Assembly (NCBI GenBank): GCA_030680075.1
Contig: JAUXWR010000504.1
Span: forward strand, 62,001 to 126,000
Length of the DNA: 64,000 bases
From: Legionella sp.
GTDB lineage: Bacteria > Pseudomonadota > Gammaproteobacteria > Legionellales > Legionellaceae
Direction: 5' to 3'
Positions 47,343 to 56,214 of this stretch are shown piece by piece. The stretch's first letter is position 1; each line of letters opens with the position of its first letter. The notes beneath the pieces are model-generated. The model was not told the origin of the DNA. It saw only the letters and a program-made list of their open reading frames with translations, and made no database searches. The translations under genes and the position numbers were made by a program.

Positions 47343-48242
47343 ATGTATATTTTAATGCCAATTTCCCACCTCTTTTTAGCCCTTTTAGTTGTCGTTATCT
47401 GGGGGGTAAATTTTTTATTCGTGAAGCTTGCGCTCGAAGAGATTTCGCCTCTATTGCTCTGTGCATTACGCTTTCTATTAGCAAGTGTTCCTGCCATTTT
47501 CTTCATAAAGCCACCTACCATGCCGTTTAAACGGTTAGCGGCCTATGGGTTAATCATGTTTGCTTTACAATTCTCGCTGCTTTTCATTGGCATGCATGCG
47601 GGAATGACGCCCGGAATGGCATCTCTTATTATGCAGGTGCAAGTATTTTTTAGTATGTTCTTTGCATCAATGTTCCTGAATGAACGTCCGGACAGCTGGC
47701 AAATTGGAGGGGCTCTTGTGTCTTTTATGGGCATAGGTGTCGTTGCCCTGCATTTCGATAGCACCATTTCCTTTACGGGTTTTATATTTATCCTGGCTGC
47801 CGCCGCAACCTGGGGGATAGGCAATCTTATTACCAAAAAAACGGCCAATATTAGCATGATAGCCTTGGTTGTCTGGGGAAGCTTTATTGCATCCTTGCCC
47901 ATAACGTTGCTTTCTCTTCTAATGGAAGGCCCAGCAAATATTGCAGCAAGTTTTCATCACTTAAGCTGGGTAGGCACCGCTTCATTATTATACATTGTTT
48001 ACGCATCAACATGGGTAGGATATGGCGTCTGGAATTGGTTACTTAGCCGCTATCCGGTTGGTATTATTGTTCCTTTTACTTTATTGGTTCCGGTTGTTGG
48101 CGTACTAAGTTCTGTGCTGATTTTGGGCGAGCCATTTACACTCTGGAAACTTAACGCAGGATTGTTGGTAGTAACCGGGCTATGCATTAATCTATTGGGT
48201 GCGCGCTTTTTCCGGACTAAGAGACCCGTTGAAAGTTGTTAA
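47343..48242 (+). CDS. eamA: EamA-type (O-acetylserine/cysteine exporter) drug/metabolite transporter
   Basis: A 299-residue ten-helix DMT-family permease with two EamA halves. The N-terminus LFLALLVVVIWGVNFLFVKLAL, the middle ILAAAATWGIGNLITKK and the late VPFTLLVPVVGVLSSVLILGE closely follow E. coli EamA (YdeD), which exports cysteine-pathway metabolites. Another possible start is the ATG at 47358. A perfect hairpin terminator overlaps its stop codon. Substrate assignment is by resemblance. Confidence 0.8.
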   Translation: MYILMPISHLFLALLVVVIWGVNFLFVKLALEEISPLLLCALRFLLASVPAIFFIKPPTMPFKRLAAYGLIMFALQFSLLFIGMHAGMTPGMASLIMQVQVFFSMFFASMFLNERPDSWQIGGALVSFMGIGVVALHFDSTISFTGFIFILAAAATWGIGNLITKKTANISMIALVVWGSFIASLPITLLSLLMEGPANIAASFHHLSWVGTASLLYIVYASTWVGYGVWNWLLSRYPVGIIVPFTLLVPVVGVLSSVLILGEPFTLWKLNAGLLVVTGLCINLLGARFFRTKRPVESC

Positions 48243-48269
48243 AGCACCAGGTATCCCTGGTGCTTTATT
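48241..48269. terminator. Rho-independent terminator between eamA and the PRC-barrel gene
   Basis: AAAGCACCAGG and CCTGGTGCTTT form a perfect 11-bp stem with the loop TATC, followed by ATT. It lies between two convergent genes and probably serves both. Confidence 0.85.
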
Positions 48270-48271
48270 GA

Positions 48272-48628
48272 TTAATAGTGGTCTCGATGTGGTTTAGTTC
48301 CATAATATTTATGAATTGAAGAACCCCACGCAGAATCAGACATATTTGGCCAATGATCCTTGTCAAACCCAGGCGAGTTCTTTAATAGCTCTTTGTCGAT
48401 AGAAATAATGAAGCAATCATTTACCGGATCGTAGGAAAACATAGACCAGGGCAGCGCGAATAATTTATCACCCATTCCTAAAAATCCACCAAAAGATAAG
48501 ACCACATAGGCAACATATCCCTGCACTTTATCCAACATCAGCGCCTCAACCTTTCCTAAATTTTCACCCTGGGGATTTTGAACACTTACGCCAATTACAT
48601 CTTCGGTGCTTACTATTTGCATGCTCAT
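48272..48628 (-). CDS. PRC-barrel domain protein
   Basis: A 118-residue protein with a PRC-barrel domain at residues 5-75: STEDVIGVSVQNPQGENLGKVEALMLD, then AYVVLSFGGFLGMGDKLFALPWSMFSYD. PRC-barrel proteins of this size are common stress-induced proteins in proteobacteria; the founding domain is in the photosynthetic reaction centre H subunit and in RimM. An acidic/histidine tail follows. The start is one of two close ATGs (48628 or 48622), with AGGAG upstream. Confidence 0.85.
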   Translation of the reverse strand: MSMQIVSTEDVIGVSVQNPQGENLGKVEALMLDKVQGYVAYVVLSFGGFLGMGDKLFALPWSMFSYDPVNDCFIISIDKELLKNSPGFDKDHWPNMSDSAWGSSIHKYYGTKPHRDHY

Positions 48629-48753
48629 ATGACTCTCCTTGACGACTATTGTTAATTCCAGTTTTATCTCATTTATAACAAGACCTGTTGCCTAGTATAG
48701 TAACTGTATTAAATATAATCAAAGTAGTCGTAATCAAATCAATTATGCCAGCA

Positions 48754-49143
48754 TTATTTACCGTCTTTATCTGCTATATTTTTTGCATCTTTCCAATACA
48801 TCATTATTTGTTCAAACGACAACCCCTCAAGAGTGGTCAAGCCACGACTACTCGCCAATTGCCTCACGGCATTTATCCTCTTCTCAAATTTAAAAAGAGC
48901 TTTGCTTAATGTATCTTTCGGGTCAAAGTGGCAAAAAAGAGAAAGTGAAAATACCGCATGCATCAGATCACCGATTTCCTCTTGCAATCCAGCTGAATTA
49001 CTCTCAAACTTCAAGCTAAGATGCTCTTTTATTTCAGCACATTCGCTTTCAATTTGCGCCATAATCTGCGTGGTATTTTCCCAACAAAAACCCAGGCGCT
49101 CAGCATCCTTTTCCAAAACACATATTTTATCTAGCAACTCCAT
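48754..49143 (-). CDS. MazG-like nucleotide pyrophosphohydrolase domain protein
   Basis: A 129-residue all-helical protein with the MazG metal-binding pattern: ESECAEIKEHL (ExxE-type first motif, near 32-42) and QEEIGDLMHAVFSLSLF (ExxD second motif, near 54-70). MazG-type enzymes remove pyrophosphate from non-canonical or excess NTPs. It carries only one domain, half the length of E. coli MazG. The C-terminal half (FEKRINAVRQLASSRGLTTLEG) is typical too. Start ATG 49143. Confidence 0.8.
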   Translation of the reverse strand: MELLDKICVLEKDAERLGFCWENTTQIMAQIESECAEIKEHLSLKFESNSAGLQEEIGDLMHAVFSLSLFCHFDPKDTLSKALFKFEKRINAVRQLASSRGLTTLEGLSFEQIMMYWKDAKNIADKDGK

Positions 49144-49252
49144 GGTATAACTCTATAGTAAAGGTAAGTATCGAACGGTACCATAGAGGCAAAAACAATT
49201 AAATCTCTCCATTTTTAAAAATGCGAAACACTATTGCAAGCAGGTCGCCTAC

Positions 49253-50506
49253 ATGAAAAAGACGCAAATAATAAAAGAAGAAAAACAGCAGTTACTGATT
49301 ATCTTGCTAATCGTGTTTATGGGATTCATTGGCTCCTCAATTGCTTATCCAATATTTCCCCCTTTATTTTTACATCCTGAGCACGGCACTATTGTCCCGG
49401 CTCACTGGCATATCAGTGCAAGAAGTATTTTACTTGGTATAGCGCTTGCCGCTTATCCGCTTGGGCAATTTATTGGTTCACCCATTCTGGGCGGCTATTC
49501 TGATAATTATGGCCGCAAAAATTTATTGATTTTAAGCCTTGCCGGAACCATTTTCGGCTATCTCCTTTCAGCCCTTTCATTGCAATTTAATTGGTTATGG
49601 GGATTATTAATAAGTCGTTTTTTAACAGGAATAATGGAAGGAAATATTGCCATTGTAAGAGCAATGGCAACCGATTTGAGCAGTATTAGCAAATATGTAA
49701 CATTAGGCAGAATTAACAGTGTTGGCGCCATCGGCTATGTGATGGGCCCGATGATGGGTGGGTTTCTATCTGATAATAAATTAGTCCCCTGGTTTTCTTT
49801 CGCCTTCCCTTTTTACCTTGCTGTAGTGCTTACTATTATAGCGATGGTTTTCGCGCAATTTAAACTTTCCGAAAGCATCAAAAAGACAGCAATACCACAC
49901 CTGACGCTCCTGGAGAGATTTAATCTGATAAATCGCCTTAAATTCCTATTTAAAAACAGCGCTATTTTGAAAAATTTAATTATTTGCAGCACCATATTTA
50001 CCTTTTCTGTGGATATTTTTTATGAATTTGGCCCAGTATATCTAACGGGTCTTTGGTCAATAACCCCTTCTGGTATCGCCATTTACAATGCGGCCTTATC
50101 CTTTACTTTGGCGATAGGGGCAGGCTTGTTACCCTACAGATTATCATTATATTTTTCCGTAGAACGTGTTGTCATCACATCAATGCTTTTAACATCCATC
50201 TTTTTCGGACTTATGGTAATTTTCCCCTCCTATATTCTTGCTTTTATATTATTTGCCCTGGTGGGGTTAAGTATTGCTATTGTCAATACCAGCCTGACGA
50301 TACAGGTTTCAAACGCTGCAGACTCCCTCGTTCAGGGAGAAGCCATGGGTGCTCAGGTCAGTTTACGAATGCTGGGAGATGCTTTAATTTGTTTAATCGG
50401 GGGCTTTCTTATTGTTTCCTCAGTGATTTTGCCTATTGCTTTAAGTTGTATAATCGCGTTAATTGCGCTCGCAAAATATACTCTGCGATTTTCAGTGAAA
50501 AACTAA
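49253..50506 (+). CDS. Major facilitator superfamily transporter (DHA1-like)
   Basis: A 417-residue twelve-helix transporter. The loop 2-3 signature is visible as GGYSDNYGRKNLLILSLAGT (near 83-102), and helix 5 carries GAIGYVMGPMMGGFLSD (motif C of drug/proton antiporters). Such carriers export drugs or metabolites by proton antiport. The N-terminus is lysine-rich and cytoplasmic. Substrate is unknown. It stands alone, divergent from the mazG-like gene. Confidence 0.85.
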   Translation: MKKTQIIKEEKQQLLIILLIVFMGFIGSSIAYPIFPPLFLHPEHGTIVPAHWHISARSILLGIALAAYPLGQFIGSPILGGYSDNYGRKNLLILSLAGTIFGYLLSALSLQFNWLWGLLISRFLTGIMEGNIAIVRAMATDLSSISKYVTLGRINSVGAIGYVMGPMMGGFLSDNKLVPWFSFAFPFYLAVVLTIIAMVFAQFKLSESIKKTAIPHLTLLERFNLINRLKFLFKNSAILKNLIICSTIFTFSVDIFYEFGPVYLTGLWSITPSGIAIYNAALSFTLAIGAGLLPYRLSLYFSVERVVITSMLLTSIFFGLMVIFPSYILAFILFALVGLSIAIVNTSLTIQVSNAADSLVQGEAMGAQVSLRMLGDALICLIGGFLIVSSVILPIALSCIIALIALAKYTLRFSVKN

Positions 50507-50713
50507 TTATCAAAAATAGCCAAGGATTCAACTTGATGTTACATTTAGTTGCACACGGAACACTAAATGTGCTATTTTATACAAAATCAATCATAAACGA
50601 CTTATAACTCATGCATTCTAATTACTTCATAACAAGCATATCTTCTTTACGAAAGTTGCCCACTTTTGAGGTAGTTGCATCTCTCACTCTAACTCTTTTG
50701 GTGATTAGCTGTC

Positions 50714-50776
50714 TCTCCTTCCCCTTGAAGCGGTTATTTTTTTGATTTCGCGCCCCTTCAAGGGGAGAGGAGCGAA
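50714..50776. repeat. Imperfect long hairpin upstream of the 50811 gene
   Basis: CTCTCCTTCCCCTTGAAGCG is followed about 20 bp later by the inverted GCGCCCCTTCAAGGGGAGAG. The stem is close to 18 bp with small bulges. A loop rich in T separates the arms. It could end transcription from the MFS gene; it may also be a dispersed palindrome. Confidence 0.5.
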
Positions 50777-50810
50777 GTCAAATCATTGACACTGTTTAGA
50801 GGAGAACGCC

Positions 50811-51659
50811 ATGATAAGATTTTTTCAATGCTCAAGTACTGCGCCACATTTATTTACAAAACCCATGACAACCATGGTCAGGGACTTCCAATTGGCACAC
50901 TCTAAACATCATGGAAAAATTGTAAAAATTCTTCTTTCAGAGAGATATAAAAATACGAGTGACATGTGGCAATATCTCCGGGAAAACATAATAAAATCAC
51001 ATCCCCATAGTTTATTTGTGTGGACTGCTCCTACTTCTCGTTCCAAAGGACAGCATGGTGACTTTATACATCCTGGTCATAATTTTTCATCCGTTACTGA
51101 TGAAACAGGTGAAATCGTATCGTTTATGAGCAAAACGCCTGATTCGACTTCGGTTTTAAGAGAGCTAAAACGCGTTCCTGATAAAAGATTTGAAAATCTT
51201 CCACAAACCATGGGTGTTTTTAAGCCCCTGTTTACCTCAGTGCGTACAGAATTTGCAAAATGGAGTAAACGCGCCTCTTTAGTACAAGGTTATCCCTTAT
51301 ATGTCCATATTCTTCCATTAATTGGCGGGCGCGAGGCTCTGAAACGCTTTGAAAATAATGTTATCGAAATAGTTGAAATCGCTGAACCTTATCGATTACT
51401 TGGTTCAATGCATCCAGACTGGGATCAATATATCCCAGCAAGCAACTGTAATAGTGCCGTAGGTCAATCTATATTCGGTAAAGAGGATTGCCCCGCAGTT
51501 CATGATTTGTCTTGTCAGGAAGCGGCTATGCAAATGGTATTAAAATTTGTTAAAAATTCGGCCGACTATATCGAGCAAAGCAATGCCTTGGGATTAACGA
51601 CAGGAATTGAACCGCCCACTATTTCAGAAGATTTATATCGCGCTCTTTTTACCTGTTAA
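50811..51659 (+). CDS. Hypothetical protein of unknown function
   Basis: A 282-residue soluble protein without signal peptide or membrane helix. I recognise no family motif. Notable stretches are KSHPHSLFVWTAPTSRSKGQ, a histidine-rich GQHGDFIHPGHNFSS, and a cysteine-containing C-terminal half (SNCNSAVGQ, EDCPAVHDLSCQE). It ends EPPTISEDLYRALFTC. A strong GAGGAG ribosome-binding site precedes ATG 50811. It is flanked by a hairpin repeat and a DnaA-box region, and is isolated, so it is likely accessory; an effector role is possible but unsupported. Confidence 0.6.
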   Translation: MIRFFQCSSTAPHLFTKPMTTMVRDFQLAHSKHHGKIVKILLSERYKNTSDMWQYLRENIIKSHPHSLFVWTAPTSRSKGQHGDFIHPGHNFSSVTDETGEIVSFMSKTPDSTSVLRELKRVPDKRFENLPQTMGVFKPLFTSVRTEFAKWSKRASLVQGYPLYVHILPLIGGREALKRFENNVIEIVEIAEPYRLLGSMHPDWDQYIPASNCNSAVGQSIFGKEDCPAVHDLSCQEAAMQMVLKFVKNSADYIEQSNALGLTTGIEPPTISEDLYRALFTC

Positions 51660-52098
51660 AAAGTAACTTATAGAAGTAATGACATACTATACACAGACTT
51701 ATCCACAGATTTTGTGGGTAAGTCCTGGTGGATAAAAAAATAATTAAATGTGCCAAAACCTTATACACTCTGGGTTTTGTCAAAAAACAGAAATAAAAAA
51801 CTCAGGGAGGAAGGCACAGAATCAGGAGATGAAGGAAAAAATATCCACAAAGAAGAGGATAAGTTAATATAAATACCGGGTCGATAATAATAACAAAAAA
51901 ATAAGAAAAAAACAGTATTGACTTGAGATATTTCTTGGGTTTTTTTAAGCGTTTTGAGAAGTATCTTCACTAACGAGCGTTATTGTACTCATCATGCTTC
52001 ATTGTGAGGAAGAACGAGAAAATCATGAACAGCAGCAGAATTAACTGAAAAAACTCCATTTTTCATACTGTTCATCGTTCGTTCTAAATTAGGGTTAC
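51660..52098. other. Gene-free region with DnaA boxes and AT-rich DNA
   Basis: A 439-bp stretch between two convergent genes. Its first half contains DnaA-box cluster B (51680-51849). The rest is AT-rich with long A-runs around 51890-51915. No credible gene is present; a 69-codon minus-strand frame at 51761-51970 has low-complexity content. Confidence 0.6.
51680..51849. promoter_or_regulatory. DnaA-box cluster B
   Basis: Four DnaA-box-like nonamers: perfect TTATCCACA at 51699-51707, TTACCCACA (minus strand) at 51713-51721, TTATCCACC (minus strand) at 51727-51735 and ATATCCACA at 51841-51849. The block 51680-51722 matches 16302-16344 at 35 of 43 positions with identical spacing, so the two clusters share an origin or a constrained function. 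Confidence 0.55.
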
Positions 52099-52983
52099 TT
52101 AATTAGATAAAGAGCTAATTGCTGCGTCTAAATTCAATTCACTTTCAGGGTTACCACTGTACGAAAACGTAGCACGACTGGAACATAACACCTTCTGCGC
52201 AGCTTTCTGTTGTTTTTCAACTAGGAGAGCCGCTACCAGCATCTCGTTAAATTCTTCTTTTTTATTTAATATCTGCATCTCTTCTTCAGTAGCCAGAGAA
52301 TTCAGATCAACAACGCGTATGTCCGTTAAATTACGAGTCTCACCACCGCGCCTGTAATCCAAGCCCCATCCAATGATAAATGCATTTTCGTCTACTTCAA
52401 ATGCCGCATGAAGAGGATGCGCATCGGGAGATAACCTCTGTTGCTTCTTATCCACTAACACTAATAATTCAACGCTTTCAGCGCCAAGCTCTTCTATTCT
52501 ATCTTTCACTTTTATATAGGTCTGACCGGTATCACATACATCGTCTACAATATATACTTTGCGGCCACCTACAAGTATCTTGAGCCCCGACTGGATTTGG
52601 ACATGTCCTGACGATGCTGTATCGTCCCCCCAACTACTAACTACCAACGTTGTCCAGTCATGTTTATATCCTATTTTGTGCAGCTCTTTTCTTAATTTAT
52701 TTCCAAACGGGACGCCACCATCCATAAGGATAACCAATAAAGGCTTTAGAGGAGATTGAGTATCTTCTTGCTTTAAGGCTTTTTCTTCCTCCTCTGCCCG
52801 TTGATTCATTAATTCCTGAGCCATTAGTTTTATCTTCAGATTAATATTAAGCTTATTAAGTTCAACGCCAACAACATCCTCAGCGATTAATGATTTATCA
52901 CATACACGCTCTTGAATTTTCGATTCAAGTGCGTCTATTTCCCTTAATTTTCTTCTTAATTCCTCTATTGTAAATCCCGGCAT
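52099..52983 (-). CDS. Phosphoribosyltransferase-domain protein with long helical arms
   Basis: A 294-residue protein. A type-I phosphoribosyltransferase core occupies roughly 80-225: LLVILMDGGVPFGNKLRKEL near the start, the PRPP-binding VYIVDDVCDTGQTY near 168-181, and VDENAFIIGWGLDYRRGGE near 220, which together look like hypoxanthine/guanine phosphoribosyltransferases. Unlike ordinary Hpt (about 180 residues), it has an ~80-residue charged helical N-terminal arm (IEELRRKLREIDALESKI) and a ~65-residue helical C-terminal tail. It could be a salvage enzyme, a regulator or a translocated enzyme. No purine genes are adjacent. Confidence 0.75.
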   Translation of the reverse strand: MPGFTIEELRRKLREIDALESKIQERVCDKSLIAEDVVGVELNKLNINLKIKLMAQELMNQRAEEEEKALKQEDTQSPLKPLLVILMDGGVPFGNKLRKELHKIGYKHDWTTLVVSSWGDDTASSGHVQIQSGLKILVGGRKVYIVDDVCDTGQTYIKVKDRIEELGAESVELLVLVDKKQQRLSPDAHPLHAAFEVDENAFIIGWGLDYRRGGETRNLTDIRVVDLNSLATEEEMQILNKKEEFNEMLVAALLVEKQQKAAQKVLCSSRATFSYSGNPESELNLDAAISSLSN

Positions 52984-53156
52984 TATTGTCTCATTCCTAG
53001 TGGTTAAATTGAGCGGGGATTTTCAAGCAGAAAGTGTAAAAAAGCAACTTGTTTTGCTCGATATTAATAAGACCTAATCCACTACTGACAGAAATTGACA
53101 CGGTATTTGAGTAAGCTACCTTTTCGTTCAAAGATCTTGTTTATAAGGAATTATTA

Positions 53157-53645
53157 ATGAAACATACCGAACCAACCCTTGAGCACATTGAAGGCTTTGC
53201 TGTGTCAGGCATCGACGTTCGCACAATAAATAGTGATGAATTCAATCAGGATACTGCGAAGCTTCCAGCGCTATGGGGCAATTTTTTTTCAAAGGCGATT
53301 GCCGAAAAAATAGAAAACCGGCTACCTGACTCATCCATATATGGTGTGTATTCGGCTTATGAATCGGATGCAACAAGTTTTTATACGGTAACCGCCGGAG
53401 TCGCCGTTGAAAACGAGCTCAAATCCTCGGAATTTAGCACCGTTAACATTAAGGATGGGTATTATCTTGTTTTTTCAGGTAAAGGGATGAGACCCAACGT
53501 TATCGTGGATACCTGGAAAAATATTTGGACTTATTTTGCAACCAACTCCAAATACACGCGTAGTTACCTTTCAGATTTCGAACGGTATAATGGTTCTAAA
53601 GATATTGCTATTTATATCGGCATTCAAAAACCTGCCGAGTTATAG
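53157..53645 (+). CDS. GyrI-like / AraC effector-binding domain protein
   Basis: A 162-residue single-domain protein of the GyrI-like small-molecule-binding fold. Characteristic segments are TLEHIEGFAVSGIDVRTINSDE, LPALWGNFFSKAIAEKI, YGVYSAYESDATSFYTVTAGVAVE, and the closing DFERYNGSKDIAIYIGIQ, a pattern shared with AraC C-terminal effector domains and integron-associated effector-binding proteins. It has no DNA-binding domain. Its stop abuts the convergent thioesterase gene. Ligand unknown. Confidence 0.82.
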   Translation: MKHTEPTLEHIEGFAVSGIDVRTINSDEFNQDTAKLPALWGNFFSKAIAEKIENRLPDSSIYGVYSAYESDATSFYTVTAGVAVENELKSSEFSTVNIKDGYYLVFSGKGMRPNVIVDTWKNIWTYFATNSKYTRSYLSDFERYNGSKDIAIYIGIQKPAEL

Positions 53646-54068
53646 TTAGCGTGAGATAACCGACGCAGTCATTCGTGATACACAGGTTAATTTTCCAGCA
53701 TCATTGTACAAATCAATATGCCAAACTTGCGTGGTGCGTCCCAAATGAATGGGGCGCGTTATCGCGGTTATCAACCCCTCTTTAACTGATCTGATGTGAT
53801 TGGCATTAATTTCCAGCCCCACGCAATACGACTTATTTAAATCCACCACCGCATTGGCCGCGGTACTGGCAAGTGTTTCGGCCAATACAACATTTGCACC
53901 ACCATGAACAATACCAATAGGTTGTTTGGTTCGCTGAGATGCGGGCATAATGGCGGTGAGTGAATCCTCCCCTATTTCCGTAAATTCGATACCAAGAAAA
54001 TCAGAAAGCGTATTTTCTCCGCGTTTGTTAAGCTCACCAATAGTAATCTCTTTAAACCATATAGACAT
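53646..54068 (-). CDS. Hotdog-fold thioesterase (PaaI/YdiI type)
   Basis: A 140-residue hotdog thioesterase with the active-site block GIVHGGANVVLAETLASTAAN (near 52-72; the glutamate is the usual catalytic residue) and the C-terminal IHLGRTTQVWHIDLYNDAGKLTCVSRMT. This matches the YdiI/MenI-PaaI group that hydrolyses aryl- or acyl-CoA. It lies six bases after the cupin gene on the same strand, so they are probably co-transcribed. Substrate not assignable. Confidence 0.85.
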   Translation of the reverse strand: MSIWFKEITIGELNKRGENTLSDFLGIEFTEIGEDSLTAIMPASQRTKQPIGIVHGGANVVLAETLASTAANAVVDLNKSYCVGLEINANHIRSVKEGLITAITRPIHLGRTTQVWHIDLYNDAGKLTCVSRMTASVISR

Positions 54069-54073
54069 AAATT

Positions 54074-54487
54074 TTATCCCTCCAAAGCCATAGCGATATA
54101 ATCAACCTTTTCATTATTTAAAGCACGCGTAATGTGGCCTTTTCCGGTTAAATCTTTAGCTAACAAAATCTCCCCTGCTTTAAAATTTTTAACGACACTC
54201 TTGCTTGTTTCAATTTGCATGACCCCTGATAACACAATAATATACAAAGGTTCTGGAGCATTATGCCAATCCTGAAAATCACCACTCTTACCAAAAAATA
54301 CCTTTTTTGTGGGAACAGGCATTGAAGTTAAACCAACTTTAGCAGGACTAAGTGGCGTCGTTGCCTTTTTAAAATAAGAGCCCCCATCTTTTCCCGTAAA
54401 TAACACTGTATAAGACAAAGCCTGCGCAGCATGAACGACTCCATGAGCCATGAGAAGAATAGAAAAAATAAAACGATGAATACGCAT
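54074..54487 (-). CDS. Secreted cupin-domain protein
   Basis: A 137-residue protein with a signal peptide (MRIHRFIFSILLMAHGVVHA, cleavage after HAA or nearby) and a single cupin domain: DFQDWHNAPEPLYIIVLSGVMQIE followed by FKAGEILLAKDLTGKGHITRAL, which provides histidines at metal-site positions. Periplasmic single-domain cupins are of varied function. It is the probable first gene of a two-gene unit with the thioesterase. Confidence 0.78.
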   Translation of the reverse strand: MRIHRFIFSILLMAHGVVHAAQALSYTVLFTGKDGGSYFKKATTPLSPAKVGLTSMPVPTKKVFFGKSGDFQDWHNAPEPLYIIVLSGVMQIETSKSVVKNFKAGEILLAKDLTGKGHITRALNNEKVDYIAMALEG

Positions 54488-54619
54488 GATTATTTAATAT
54501 GATTTCAAATGCAATCAAGATAACAACAACCCCTTCAACTGGCAAGTTGCTTTAACAAAACAAACTTGTTTGAATCAGATGCGACATCCGAGAAAACGGC
54601 AGAGCTTATTATCTTGCAA

Positions 54620-54640
54620 GAAACCAGACTCTCTGGTTTC
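54620..54640 (-). terminator. Terminator hairpin of dbpA
   Basis: On the minus strand, GAAACCAG, loop AGAGT and CTGGTTTC form an 8-bp perfect stem whose last arm ends in TTTC and is followed by TT, about 50 bp after the dbpA stop. The T-run is short, so strength is uncertain. Confidence 0.5.
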
Positions 54641-54688
54641 CCGGTTTGAGGTGTATGTGTCACGAAAGTGACCGCAAGAGATCATAAT

Positions 54689-56107
54689 TTATAATTTTCT
54701 TACGATAACCTTACGGCCTTTAAGTTTACCACTTTTGAAATATTGATAAGCATTGCTTACCTGACTTTGATGTACTGCAACATAGGAATAAAGAGCTGAA
54801 ATATCGATTTTTCCGATAGCATCTCCTGCAATACCTGCATCTTTGGTCAATGCACCTAAAATATCCCCTGGACGAATTTTATCGCGCCGCCCGGCACTGA
54901 TACATAAAGTCACCATGGCAGGAGACAAAATAGTCGTATCGTTGCAAGTTAATGAGCTAACATCCGCCCAAATCAACGGTTGAGATAATTGACTTTCAAT
55001 AGCGCAAAGCCGCTCTGCATCAGCAGGCGTTGTCAACGTTAAAGCGAGCCCTTTACTCCCTGCGCGCCCCGTACGTCCTATACGATGAATATGCACATCA
55101 TGCTCAAAAGCGAGCTCATAATTTATCACGGCCGGTAATTCTTTAATATCAAGACCGCGCGCCGCCACATCGGTTGCAACCAAAATAGAGCAACTTTGAT
55201 TAACAAAACGAATCATGGCCAAGTCACGATCAACTTGCTCCATGTCGCCATTCAATGCAATGGCACTAAAACCTTCTTTACAAAGTAGTCCCGCCAATTG
55301 CGTGGTTTTTTCTTTAGTATTGCAAAAAATAAGCGTGGATACTGGCTTGTGATGGAGTAACAAGGCTTTTAGTACCGGAAATTTATTAGCCTGATTGCTG
55401 ACTTCATAAAATTTCTGTTCAATAGCTAACTCAGCATCAGTGTTCTCAACAACCACCCGCTTAGGATTAAGCAAAAATTCCCCGGCCAATTGTTTGATTT
55501 CCGCAGGGTAGGTCGCTGAAAACAATAAAGTCTGACGTTTTTTAGGGCAATAATTAATCACGGCTGTCATCGCATCAAAAAAACCCATATCCAGCATCCT
55601 GTCGGCTTCATCCAAAACCAAAGTATGGAGTTTCTGCAAGGATAACGATTCTTTGGTTAAATGCTTTTGTACACGACCAGGTGTTCCGACAATAATATGC
55701 GCGCCATGCCTTAATGAATCCAACTGAGGCTTCATGGGCATACCACCTGACAAATTAAGTATTTTGACATTGGGCATAAGGCGCGCGAGTTGACGCAAAG
55801 CCTGACTGACTTGCTCTGCTAATTCGCGCGTAGGGCACAAAACTAACGCTTGTACCGCAAAATGCTCAACTTTGAGGTGATTTAAAATCGCCAAGCCAAA
55901 AGCCGCTGTTTTACCACTACCCGTTTTGGCTTGTGCTATCACATCTTCCTTGTTAAGCATTAACGGAAGACTTTGCGCCTGAATTGGCGTCATCTGCTCA
56001 TATCTTAATGAAACCAGATTAGTTAATAATGGCTCTCTTAGTGATAGTGAAGAAAATAATGGCTCGTCCGTGGCTTCCAATTTAGAATCGGTTTCAGCAG
56101 GTTTCAT
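54689..56107 (-). CDS. dbpA: ATP-dependent RNA helicase DbpA
   Basis: A 472-residue DEAD-box helicase. Motifs in order: Q-motif region MTPIQAQSLP, Walker A AQAKTGSGKTAA, PTRELAEQV, GTPGR, VLDEADRMLDMGF, SATYP, FCNTKEKT, ATDVAARGLDI and HRIGRTGRAGSKG. The C-terminal ~75 residues are the DbpA RNA-binding domain (ISAGRRDKIRPGDILGALTKD ... GKLKGRKVIVRKL), which targets hairpin 92 of 23S rRNA during 50S assembly. Length is close to E. coli DbpA. A hairpin terminator follows. Confidence 0.93.
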   Translation of the reverse strand: MKPAETDSKLEATDEPLFSSLSLREPLLTNLVSLRYEQMTPIQAQSLPLMLNKEDVIAQAKTGSGKTAAFGLAILNHLKVEHFAVQALVLCPTRELAEQVSQALRQLARLMPNVKILNLSGGMPMKPQLDSLRHGAHIIVGTPGRVQKHLTKESLSLQKLHTLVLDEADRMLDMGFFDAMTAVINYCPKKRQTLLFSATYPAEIKQLAGEFLLNPKRVVVENTDAELAIEQKFYEVSNQANKFPVLKALLLHHKPVSTLIFCNTKEKTTQLAGLLCKEGFSAIALNGDMEQVDRDLAMIRFVNQSCSILVATDVAARGLDIKELPAVINYELAFEHDVHIHRIGRTGRAGSKGLALTLTTPADAERLCAIESQLSQPLIWADVSSLTCNDTTILSPAMVTLCISAGRRDKIRPGDILGALTKDAGIAGDAIGKIDISALYSYVAVHQSQVSNAYQYFKSGKLKGRKVIVRKL

Positions 56108-56214
56108 GTGGGATACATCGCTTGAATTTAAAAATCAGGCAAGAGACTACCATTTAATAGGGCACTGCTGCAAATTTAAGCGAATTGGGGATGCATTTTC
56201 ACCTGATTTCAGGG

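Noticed and set aside
50789..50794. TTGACA as a -35 box for the 50811 gene
   Set aside because: Only about 20 bp separate it from the ATG, leaving no room for a -10 box and leader.
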